A stretch of DNA of 17,867 nt from Campylobacterales bacterium. GTDB lineage: Bacteria; Campylobacterota; Campylobacteria; Campylobacterales; QNZT01. Where the stretch lies: assembly GCA_015662615.1 (NCBI GenBank), contig DQTU01000076.1:1-17867 (forward strand), written 5' to 3'. Position numbers and translations under genes: made by a program. Every line of letters starts with the position of its first letter. Within the stretch, counting starts at the first letter, position 1. Under the pieces are notes generated by a model. It made no database searches and had not been told where the DNA came from. It saw only the letters and a list, made by a program, of their open reading frames with translations. Positions 1-6,139 of the stretch are shown here, piece by piece.

Positions 1-1065
1 ATGAGAGAAGATGCCAAGAAAAATCCTGGTGCCATTCGAAAGATGAAGTTGGAGCTTGAACGAGAGCAGAAAAACTTTGATGATAGTAAAAATATAAACC
101 GTAAAAAGATGTTGTATGATTTGGAGGATGTCACAAAAAGTTTAGGAGATAAACTGCTTATCAAAGATTTTTCAATGCGGATTTTACAGCAGGATAAGAT
201 AGCTATTGTGGGAAAAAATGGAGCAGGAAAATCTACACTTTTAAGACTGCTTTTAAATGATTTAGAGCCAGATAGTGGAGTTGTAAAAAGTGGAGAGTTT
301 AAAGTTGGGTATTTTGACCAACAGAGGGTCATGCTAGATGATGATAAAAATCTTATCGATACATTTTGCCCCAATGGTGGAGATAGGATAGATGTCCGTG
401 GGCGAAATATGCATGTGTATGGATATCTAAAAAACTTTCTTTTCCCAAAAGAGCACATGGATAAAAAGATAGGGTTGCTTAGCGGTGGCGAGAAAAACCG
501 TGTTGCTTTGGCACTTTTGTTTAGTAAAAATTACGACTGCCTTATCATGGATGAACCGACAAATGATTTAGATATCAATACCATCAATATCCTTGAAGAG
601 TATCTGCAGAGTTTTGAGGGTGCACTTATCTTTGTCTCTCATGATAGGTATTTTGTGGATAAAATCGCCAAAAAGCTTTTGATCTTTAGGGGTGAGGGGT
701 TGGTTGAGGAGAGTTATCTCAGTTATAGCGAGTATTTGGAAATTGAAAAAGAGTTAAAAGAGATCGATAGTTTTGAGAGTGAAATTCAAAAATCTCAAAA
801 TGAACCACAGAGAGTGACAAATAGAGCGGTGAAACTTAGTTATAAAGAGAAGAGCGATTATGAGAGTCTGCCAGCAAAAATTGAAGCGTTAGAAGATGCG
901 ATAAAAGAGACAAACGAATGTTTAGCAAATCCAGAGTGTTATCAAGAAATTGGGTTAACAGAGCTAGGTTCAAAGCTAGAAGCGTTGGAATTGGAGTATG
1001 AAGAGGTTGTGGATAGATTTTTGGAGTTAGAAGAGAAGGTTGAAATGATAAACAATTTGGTATAA
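1..1065 (+). CDS. ABC-F family ATPase (Uup-like), 5' end cut by window edge
   Basis: This is the C-terminal part of a soluble ABC-F protein. These proteins have two ABC domains and no membrane domain, and many act on ribosomes or, as Uup does, on nucleic-acid or ribosome-related processes. Visible residues (numbered from the first base of the window) are a linker at 1-35, Walker A GKNGAGKST (71-79), signature LSGGE (160-164), Walker B LIMDEPTNDLD (181-191) and the H-loop SHDR (213-216). A charged tail rich in Glu and Leu (about 250-354) is predicted to form a coiled coil, the hallmark of the Uup branch. Family members run to about 600-650 residues with two ATPase domains, so the first domain must lie upstream. 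The ATG at base 1 is therefore probably internal and not the true start. The stop at 1063-1065 overlaps the promoter of the next gene. The family call is firm; the Uup subgroup is likely but not proven. Confidence 0.88.
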   Translation: MREDAKKNPGAIRKMKLELEREQKNFDDSKNINRKKMLYDLEDVTKSLGDKLLIKDFSMRILQQDKIAIVGKNGAGKSTLLRLLLNDLEPDSGVVKSGEFKVGYFDQQRVMLDDDKNLIDTFCPNGGDRIDVRGRNMHVYGYLKNFLFPKEHMDKKIGLLSGGEKNRVALALLFSKNYDCLIMDEPTNDLDINTINILEEYLQSFEGALIFVSHDRYFVDKIAKKLLIFRGEGLVEESYLSYSEYLEIEKELKEIDSFESEIQKSQNEPQRVTNRAVKLSYKEKSDYESLPAKIEALEDAIKETNECLANPECYQEIGLTELGSKLEALELEYEEVVDRFLELEEKVEMINNLV

Positions 1066-1066
1066 T
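1040..1066 (+). promoter_or_regulatory. Promoter for the rplI-hslVU-era operon
   Basis: There is a perfect -10 hexamer TATAAT (1061-1066) preceded by TG one base upstream, giving the extended -10 TGGTATAAT. A -35-like TTGAAA lies at 1040-1045 with a 15-base spacer, which is slightly short. The extended -10 may compensate, and sigma-70 promoters in Campylobacterota often lack a clear -35. Transcription would start near 1073, giving a leader of about 20 bases with a good AGGAG (1083-1087) before the rplI ATG. The -10 overlaps the stop codon of the ABC-F gene. Confidence 0.6.
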
Positions 1067-1093
1067 CAGAAAATATATAAGTAGGAGAATTAA

Positions 1094-1543
1094 ATGAAAG
1101 TATTATTGATAAAAGATGTAAAAAGTCTAGGAAAAGTTGGTGAAATCAAAGAGGTTAAAGAGGGATATGGTAGAAACTTTTTAATTGGAAAAGGGTTTGC
1201 TAAACATGCTACTGATGAGGTAATAAAGCAGTGGAAGATAAACCAAGCTGACATGGCTAAAAAAGAGGCTGATGAGATTGCAACTCTTAAAGATATAGAG
1301 AAGAAGTTGGCAGATATAAAGCTTCAAATTCATAAAAAACTAGGGGCGAATGGTTCACTTTATGGAGCGGTCACAAAAGATGAGATAGCACAGGAATTAG
1401 CAGACCAACATGGCATTGAGGTTGACAAAAAAACTGTTGAACTTGAAAAGAATGCGATCAAAGGGACAGGAATTTATGAGATATCCGTAAAGTTGGGGCA
1501 TGGAATCCATGCGAAATTAAACCTTGAAATTATAGGGGATTGA
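1094..1543 (+). CDS. rplI: 50S ribosomal protein bL9
   Basis: The product is ribosomal protein L9, a structural protein of the large subunit near the L1 stalk that helps maintain reading-frame fidelity. The N-terminal rRNA-binding domain is clear: it opens with MKVLLIKDVKSLGKVG and continues with the family pattern GYGRNFLIGKGFAKHAT (about residues 24-40). A charged connecting helix follows at about 42-78. The C-terminal domain contains the GANGSLYGAVT segment and ends in KLNLEIIGD. The length of 149 residues is normal for the family. The start is supported by AGGAG at 1083-1087, six bases upstream of the ATG. The stop TGA (1541-1543) directly abuts the inverted-repeat element that separates rplI from hslV. 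This gene is the first in an operon with hslV, hslU and era. Confidence 0.97.
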   Translation: MKVLLIKDVKSLGKVGEIKEVKEGYGRNFLIGKGFAKHATDEVIKQWKINQADMAKKEADEIATLKDIEKKLADIKLQIHKKLGANGSLYGAVTKDEIAQELADQHGIEVDKKTVELEKNAIKGTGIYEISVKLGHGIHAKLNLEIIGD

Positions 1544-1576
1544 ATACCCCTCCTAGATTAGATTAACGCTTAACAG
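1544..1576 (+). repeat. Left terminal inverted repeat (33 bases)
   Basis: This arm is perfectly complementary over 33 bases to 1780-1812. It begins directly after the rplI stop codon. Near its outer end it contains CCCCTCCT (1547-1554), which is complementary to the ribosome binding site of hslV carried by the other arm. Its first bases can alternatively pair with AGGGG at 1534-1538 in the last codons of rplI. Confidence 0.95.
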
Positions 1577-1673
1577 CGTTTCAATTTTGCTCATTATCGA
1601 GGCATCACGACGCAGGACTAGCCGTAGCTAATTCAAGGAGTGATAACGAAGAGAATGGGCAAAATTGAAACGC
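1576..1673 (+). repeat. Inner hairpin 1 of the rplI-hslV element
   Basis: The arms 1576-1590 and 1659-1673 are perfect reverse complements over 15 bases (left arm GCGTTTCAATTTTGC). The stem extends a few pairs further inward with one G-T wobble. The interior (about 1591-1658) is richer in G+C than its surroundings and has smaller self-complementary parts: TTATC (1594-1598) with GATAA (1642-1646), and TAGC (1619-1622) with GCTA (1627-1630). It also holds GCAGGACT (1612-1619), which is complementary to the loop of hairpin 2. Confidence 0.85.
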
Positions 1674-1687
1674 CCGCAGGGGAAAAT

Positions 1688-1773
1688 AAAAAGGCACAAT
1701 CTTTGAATATGAAAATATTTGAATTGCAATAAGCAGTCCTGCATATTTTCAAATCCAAATCTTATGCCTTTTT
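1688..1773 (+). repeat. Inner hairpin 2 of the rplI-hslV element
   Basis: The arms 1688-1718 and 1743-1773 are complementary at 26 of 31 positions, with perfect 9-base ends (AAAAAGGCA with TGCCTTTTT, and TGAAAATAT with ATATTTTCA). The 24-base loop (1719-1742) contains AGTCCTGC (1735-1742), the perfect complement of GCAGGACT in hairpin 1. Internal mismatches, next to the perfect outer repeat, suggest an older stem or a functional bulged helix. Confidence 0.8.
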
Positions 1774-1779
1774 CTCTTC

Positions 1780-1812
1780 CTGTTAAGCGTTAATCTAATC
1801 TAGGAGGGGTAT
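1780..1812 (+). repeat. Right terminal inverted repeat (33 bases), carries the hslV ribosome binding site
   Basis: This is the exact reverse complement of 1544-1576. Its outer end includes AGGAGG (1802-1807), followed six bases later by the GTG start of hslV at 1814, so the repeat ends one base before the start codon. Confidence 0.95.
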
Positions 1813-1816
1813 AGTG
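1802..1816 (+). promoter_or_regulatory. hslV ribosome binding site and GTG start, within the inverted repeat
   Basis: AGGAGG at 1802-1807 is a full-strength Shine-Dalgarno sequence, with six bases before the GTG at 1814. It decides the start: in this frame a stop (TAA, 1796-1798) lies just upstream and no other start codon intervenes. The same bases pair with CCTCCT in the left repeat arm, so this site would be buried if the long stem forms in the mRNA. Confidence 0.8.
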
Positions 1817-2359
1817 TTTCATGCAACTACGATACTTGCTGTAAAAGGTAAGGATAAAGCTGTTATCGGCGGCGATGGTCAAGTTACTTTTGGAAATGCA
1901 ATTTTAAAAAGTAATGCTACAAAAATCAGAAGACTTTATAATGGAAAGATTTTGGCTGGATTTGCAGGAAGTACGGCTGATGCGTTTAATCTGTTTGACA
2001 TGTTTGAGGGAATACTAGAGCATAAAAAAGGTGATCTTTTAAAGTCTGTTATTGATTTTTCAAAAGAGTGGCGAAAAGATAAGTACATGAGACAACTTGA
2101 AGCAATGATGATTGTTCTGAATAATGACCATATCTACATCTTGAGTGGTAATGGTGATGTTGTTGAGCCGGAGGATGAGAAGATCGCAGCGATTGGGAGT
2201 GGTGGAAATTTTGCTATTTCAGCAGCTCGTGCACTCGATCGTCATGCAGATTTAGATGAAGAGAAACTTGTTGCAGAGAGTTTGCTCATAGCTAGTGAGC
2301 TTTGTATCTACACAAGTGATAATATAAAAACTTTTACATTAACAAAAGAGGGAAAATAG
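1814..2359 (+). CDS. hslV: ATP-dependent protease peptidase subunit HslV (ClpQ)
   Basis: HslV is the proteolytic core of the cytoplasmic HslUV protease, a double hexameric ring of N-terminal nucleophile threonine peptidases fed by the HslU unfoldase. The protein has 181 residues, the usual length. It opens MFHATTILAVKG, followed by the family blocks IGGDGQVTFGN (about 18-28), LAGFAGSTADAFNLF (about 47-61), SKEWRKDKYMRQLEAMM and AAIGSGGNFAISAARAL. The expected catalytic threonine falls at position 5 instead of directly after the initiator methionine, so a short propeptide must be removed or another mode of exposure used. The start is GTG with AGGAGG six bases upstream. It lies 4 bases before hslU and is clearly its operon partner. 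The unusual 270-base gap before it is filled by the inverted-repeat element. Confidence 0.97.
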   Translation: MFHATTILAVKGKDKAVIGGDGQVTFGNAILKSNATKIRRLYNGKILAGFAGSTADAFNLFDMFEGILEHKKGDLLKSVIDFSKEWRKDKYMRQLEAMMIVLNNDHIYILSGNGDVVEPEDEKIAAIGSGGNFAISAARALDRHADLDEEKLVAESLLIASELCIYTSDNIKTFTLTKEGK

Positions 2360-2363
2360 TCGA

Positions 2364-3689
2364 ATGGACATGACACCAAAAGAGATCGTTGCATATTTAG
2401 ATCAATATATCATTGGGCAATATGAAGCGAAAAAAGCGATAGGAATTGCTTTACGAAATAGATATAGAAGAATGCAGCTTGAAGATGAGATGCAAGAAGA
2501 GATTATGCCTAAAAATATCCTCATGATAGGTACAACAGGTGTGGGAAAAACAGAAATTGCCAGACGACTTTCAAAGATGATGAGTTTACCGTTTGTAAAA
2601 GTGGAAGCTAGTAAATATACTGAAGTGGGTTTTGTAGGGCGTGATGTTGAGTCTATGGTTAGAGATCTAGTCATGGCAGCAGTAAATATGGTAAAAGCGG
2701 AACACAAAGAGAAAAATATCTCTGCAATTGATGATTATGTGCAGAAGAAAATTATTGAAAAACTTCTTCCTCCACTTCCATCAGGGGCTAGTGAGCAGAA
2801 AAAAGAGGATTACGAAAGATCTCATGCTAGAATGAAACAAAAACTTATTGACGGTGAGTTGGATGATCTTAAAATCGAGATTGAGATCTCAAAAGGGATG
2901 GGTGAGATAAATGATGCCACCATGCCTCCTGAGATGATAAAGGTTCAAGAATCTTTTATGAAGATCTTGAGTGCCAAAAGTGAAAGTATCAAAAAAGAGG
3001 TAACGGTTAAAGAGGCAAAAGAGGCGTTAAAAGCAGAAGCTAGTGAAAATCTTTTGGATTTTGAAGCGATAAAAGCAGAAGCATTAGAGAGAGCTGAAAA
3101 TTCTGGGATTATCTTTGTGGATGAGATTGATAAAGTAGCTGTAAGTGCAAAATCTCAAAGCCGTCAAGACCCAAGTAAAGAGGGGGTTCAAAGAGATCTG
3201 CTTCCAATTGTTGAGGGGAGTGATGTAAATACTAAATATGGTGTTATCAAAACAAATCATATCCTCTTTATTGCAGCTGGGGCTTTTCATCTTACTAAAC
3301 CAAGTGATCTCATCCCTGAACTTCAAGGTCGTTTTCCACTTCGAGTTGAGCTGAGTTCTCTCTCCGAAGAAACGCTTTGTAAGATCATGACGCAACCTGC
3401 AACTTCACTTTTAAAACAGTATGAAGCGCTTTTATCTACTGAGGGTGTTACTTTGAAGTTTGAAGATGAGGCTATAAAAGAGATGGCAAAAGTTTCACAA
3501 CTTGCCAATGAAAAGATGGAAGATATCGGGGCTAGACGACTTCATACTGTGCTAGAACGAGTCATTGAAGAGATAAGTTTTACCGCTGATGAACATAAAG
3601 GAGAGACGATTTCTGTAACTAAAGATTTAGTAAAAGAGAAACTTGATGAAGTCGCAAGTGATGAAGATTTGTCGAGGTATATATTATAA
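2364..3689 (+). CDS. hslU: ATP-dependent protease ATPase subunit HslU (ClpY)
   Basis: HslU is the AAA+ hexamer that unfolds substrates and threads them into HslV. The protein has 441 residues, normal for the family. It begins with the TPKEIVAYLDQYIIGQ block and has Walker A GTTGVGKT (56-63). The pore-loop region is GFVGRDVESMVRDL, where the textbook enterobacterial form is GYVG, so Phe replaces Tyr. A Lys/Glu-rich I-domain lies at about 105-235, Walker B IIFVDEID has D253 and E254, and the sensor-2 region is GARRLHTVLERVIEEISF. The C-terminus SRYIL is the tail that inserts into HslV. A GAGGG at 2348-2352 lies 11 bases before the ATG, and an in-frame ATG at 2370 is an alternative start. The stop TAA shares its last base with the era start codon. 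Confidence 0.97.
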   Translation: MDMTPKEIVAYLDQYIIGQYEAKKAIGIALRNRYRRMQLEDEMQEEIMPKNILMIGTTGVGKTEIARRLSKMMSLPFVKVEASKYTEVGFVGRDVESMVRDLVMAAVNMVKAEHKEKNISAIDDYVQKKIIEKLLPPLPSGASEQKKEDYERSHARMKQKLIDGELDDLKIEIEISKGMGEINDATMPPEMIKVQESFMKILSAKSESIKKEVTVKEAKEALKAEASENLLDFEAIKAEALERAENSGIIFVDEIDKVAVSAKSQSRQDPSKEGVQRDLLPIVEGSDVNTKYGVIKTNHILFIAAGAFHLTKPSDLIPELQGRFPLRVELSSLSEETLCKIMTQPATSLLKQYEALLSTEGVTLKFEDEAIKEMAKVSQLANEKMEDIGARRLHTVLERVIEEISFTADEHKGETISVTKDLVKEKLDEVASDEDLSRYIL

Positions 3690-4570
3690 TGGAGACCAAG
3701 GCTGGCTTTATTGCTGTTGTAGGAAGACCAAATGCTGGGAAAAGTTCACTTTTGAATTTTTTTGTTCAAGAGAACATTACCATGGTTTCACACAAAGCAA
3801 ATGCAACTCGAAAGCGTTCAGATGTGATTGTGATGCATGAAAATGCACAACTTGTTTTTATTGATACACCTGGTCTTCATGATAGTGAGATGCTTCTTAA
3901 TCAATACATGATGGAAGAGGCGATAAAAGCGATTGGAGATGCAGACTTGATTTTGTTTCTCTCGCCCGTAACTGACGGTTTAGAAGATTATGAGAAGTTT
4001 TTAAAATTAAATAGTAAAAACATTCCTCATATTTTGCTACTTACTAAGATCGATCAAGTCTCAAAAGAGAAACTATTTAAAAAAATTACGGCATTTGTAA
4101 AATACCAAGATAGATACCTTGAACTTATCCCAACTTCTATCAAAAAAGGTACAGATATTCCCCATGTTTTAGGCACTATCGCCAAGCATTTACCAACCCA
4201 TCCATACTACTATGATCCAGAAATTTTAACAACTCAAAAAATGAAAGATATTTACAGAGAACTCATAAGAGGTGCAATATTTGATAAAACCTCTAAAGAA
4301 ATTCCCTATTTTTCCGATGTAGTCATTGAAAGGGTTGAAGAGTCCTTTGAGTTAGAGAAAGTTTATGCCCAAATCGTTGTAGATAGCAAGAGTCAAAAGG
4401 GTATTGTCATCGGTCATGATGGTGCTACTTTACAGCGTATCGGCAAGATGGCTAGAGAATCGATAGAAGCATTAAACGGTACAAAAACTTTCTTGAAACT
4501 GTTTGTAGTGGTAAAAAAAGGCTGGAGTAAAGATAAAAAATCTTTAGGGGAGCTTGGCTACAATTTTTAA
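3689..4570 (+). CDS. era: GTPase Era, 30S ribosome assembly factor
   Basis: Era is an essential GTPase that binds near the 3' end of 16S rRNA and checks small-subunit maturation. The 293-residue protein has G1 GRPNAGKS (about 12-19), switch segment NATRKR, G3 DTPG, G4 TKID (about 112-115) and a C-terminal KH domain with GHDG in the segment IVIGHDGATLQRIG. The C-terminus ends GELGYNF. The length fits the family. The ATG overlaps the last base of the hslU stop (TAATG), so translation is probably coupled. A 65-codon alternative-frame reading across this junction is a shadow. No strong terminator follows before the pilus genes. Confidence 0.97.
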   Translation: METKAGFIAVVGRPNAGKSSLLNFFVQENITMVSHKANATRKRSDVIVMHENAQLVFIDTPGLHDSEMLLNQYMMEEAIKAIGDADLILFLSPVTDGLEDYEKFLKLNSKNIPHILLLTKIDQVSKEKLFKKITAFVKYQDRYLELIPTSIKKGTDIPHVLGTIAKHLPTHPYYYDPEILTTQKMKDIYRELIRGAIFDKTSKEIPYFSDVVIERVEESFELEKVYAQIVVDSKSQKGIVIGHDGATLQRIGKMARESIEALNGTKTFLKLFVVVKKGWSKDKKSLGELGYNF

Positions 4571-4580
4571 ATGACTCTTT

Positions 4581-4603
4581 AACTACTATAAAAATAGGTA
4601 GTT
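4581..4603 (+). promoter_or_regulatory. Possible promoter and small hairpin before the pilus gene cluster
   Basis: The 36-base gap between era and the next gene contains a -10-like TATAAA (4587-4592) in a very A+T-rich context. It also has a 6-base inverted repeat, AACTAC (4581-4586) with GTAGTT (4598-4603), around it. The weak ribosome binding site (TAGGTAG, 4595-4601) lies partly inside this repeat. No convincing -35 is seen. It may be an internal promoter for the pilus genes, or they may be transcribed from the rplI promoter. Confidence 0.3.
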
Positions 4604-4606
4604 AAA

Positions 4607-6139
4607 ATGCTAAAAAAGAGTATTATTGGATCAGGCAGTAAAACAATTGTTACTGTTGATCCCTATTCATCAACTTCATTTGAGTATCAAGATAATCTTA
4701 TCTCAAAAGGTAATGTAAAGCGATATGAGCAAAAGAATTTTTACAACTCGTATGTTCAGACTAAAGATGTAATTTCAAGTACTGTTGATATCGATAATGA
4801 TGTAAGTGCTGAAGACCTTAAAGATGCTATTGAAATTAAAGCTTATGATGAACTAGGATTAGAGAGCTCTCGAGAATATTCAATATTTTATTTTGAGTCT
4901 AATCGTGATGATAATGACTTTAAAGTATTTAATGTTATAGCAATTGATAAAGAACGACTTAATGAAGTATTTGGTGAGTTAAAAGATATTAAATATATTG
5001 ATTATATTACTGTAGCACCTTTTTTGATGAAATCACTTTATAATAGAAATTTATTAAGCATTGATAGCACAGACTGTTTTGTCTATTTTCATAATGATGA
5101 TGCTTTTGTTGCAATTTATCAAAATGGTGAATATATCTTCTCCAAGTCAATTCGTTACTCTCTTAAAAATATTTCTGACACATTTTCAAAAGAGTTAGGC
5201 AAAAGAGTTGATGAGTCTGAGCTTTTTGCTATGCTTGCAAAGTCAGGTTTGAGAAACGAAAATAGTGCCTATCAACAGCAATTTATGAAGCTTTTTGGCG
5301 AAGTATTTGTTTATATCAATGATGTAATTTTATACGCCAAAAGAGCTTATGGCTTAGAAAAAATTGATCAAATATTTTTAGGGACTGAAATTGGAAATAT
5401 CCCTGGTATGGATGAGTTTTGCTACAACTATGTCAATATCTCTACAAAAAAATTAGAGTTTAAAGTTTCTAAAAATGCTAATGAAATAACTATAGATCCT
5501 CTACATACCTTGCTTATTATTAATGGACAAGATTATCAAACTAGTTTTGATGAGCGCTTCAATGTTTCAATTTTTAAAAGACCTCCTCCAATTTGGAAGA
5601 GACCAAGTGGAAAGTTAATGCAGTCTGTTGCAGCAGCATTGCTGATTTCACTTGCATATCCTGGATATCAATTTGGTTATGATAACTTCTTTTTGCAAGA
5701 AGAGGTAAAAGATTTAAATGAAATTGATCGTGCCCTTGCAGTAAAAGTAAGTTCTATGAAAATAGATCTTACAAAAATACATAAAGAGAAAAAGGATATT
5801 ACTGAGAAGTTAAATGCAAAAAATGAGGATCTTGAGTTTAGAACCAAACTACTAAAAGAGATCTATAGCAAAAAAGTCTCATATCCTATGAAAGCAAAAG
5901 TTTTAACTAATCTTTTTGACAAAATAAATAAGCATGATTCAAATGTTGTAAGTGTTGATAATAATAGTACAGATATGGTGATTACTGTAAGAAGTAAAAA
6001 AGATAAATATATAACCGAACTTATGAAAGATATATCTATCACAAAAGGGTATGAAGTGAGTACCGAGTTAATTAAAAAAGATGAAAATACCACTTATTAC
6101 GAAAGTGCAATAAAGGTAGGACTCCATGGCAATTTCTAG
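4607..6139 (+). CDS. MshI-type pilus assembly protein, fused PilM-like and PilN-like domains
   Basis: This is probably the cytoplasmic plus inner-membrane platform protein of a type IV pilus or type II secretion-like machine. The first ~320 residues look like a divergent PilM-type actin-fold domain: mixed alpha/beta, with a KSGLRNENSAYQQQF region and the strand-turn QIFLGTEIGNIPGM. The canonical nucleotide-binding motif of PilM near the N-terminus is not recognisable. A proline-rich stretch RPPPIWKRP (about 325-333) precedes a single membrane helix (about 338-357). A charged coiled coil (about 360-425) and a small C-terminal alpha/beta domain typical of PilN follow. The same layout in one chain is seen in GspL and MshI. 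Its first-in-cluster position, 14-base overlap with the next gene and shared strand support the role. The identification is by architecture and context; sequence similarity alone would be weak. Confidence 0.65.
   Translation: MLKKSIIGSGSKTIVTVDPYSSTSFEYQDNLISKGNVKRYEQKNFYNSYVQTKDVISSTVDIDNDVSAEDLKDAIEIKAYDELGLESSREYSIFYFESNRDDNDFKVFNVIAIDKERLNEVFGELKDIKYIDYITVAPFLMKSLYNRNLLSIDSTDCFVYFHNDDAFVAIYQNGEYIFSKSIRYSLKNISDTFSKELGKRVDESELFAMLAKSGLRNENSAYQQQFMKLFGEVFVYINDVILYAKRAYGLEKIDQIFLGTEIGNIPGMDEFCYNYVNISTKKLEFKVSKNANEITIDPLHTLLIINGQDYQTSFDERFNVSIFKRPPPIWKRPSGKLMQSVAAALLISLAYPGYQFGYDNFFLQEEVKDLNEIDRALAVKVSSMKIDLTKIHKEKKDITEKLNAKNEDLEFRTKLLKEIYSKKVSYPMKAKVLTNLFDKINKHDSNVVSVDNNSTDMVITVRSKKDKYITELMKDISITKGYEVSTELIKKDENTTYYESAIKVGLHGNF

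Larger units (their letters stand above)
1545..1811. mobile_element. MITE-like inverted-repeat element between rplI and hslV
   Basis: No convincing protein is encoded here. The block has perfect terminal inverted repeats (1544-1576 against 1780-1812) and two internal hairpins placed side by side (1576-1673 and 1688-1773), so folded RNA or single-stranded DNA would be a three-way junction. TA dinucleotides at 1545-1546 and 1810-1811 bound the core 1547-1809 and would fit the TA target duplication of IS630/Tc1-mariner-type elements and their non-autonomous derivatives. TA is self-complementary, so this is suggestive only. Deleting one TA plus the core gives a 6-base rplI-hslV gap, leaving AGGGG at the end of rplI about 10 bases before the hslV GTG. 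Alternatives are a conserved leader RNA or a REP-like intergenic repeat. Confidence 0.55.

Noticed and set aside
1..1065. Full-length short ABC protein starting at base 1
   Set aside because: The linker before the ATPase domain and the missing first domain show that the gene continues upstream of the window.
1544..1812. The long inverted repeat as a rho-independent terminator for rplI
   Set aside because: The loop is far too large, the right arm is not followed by a T-run, and hslV begins at once after it.
3643..3840. Plus-strand 65-codon frame across the hslU-era junction
   Set aside because: It lies inside two certain genes in another frame and its translation is Cys-rich and unlike any family.
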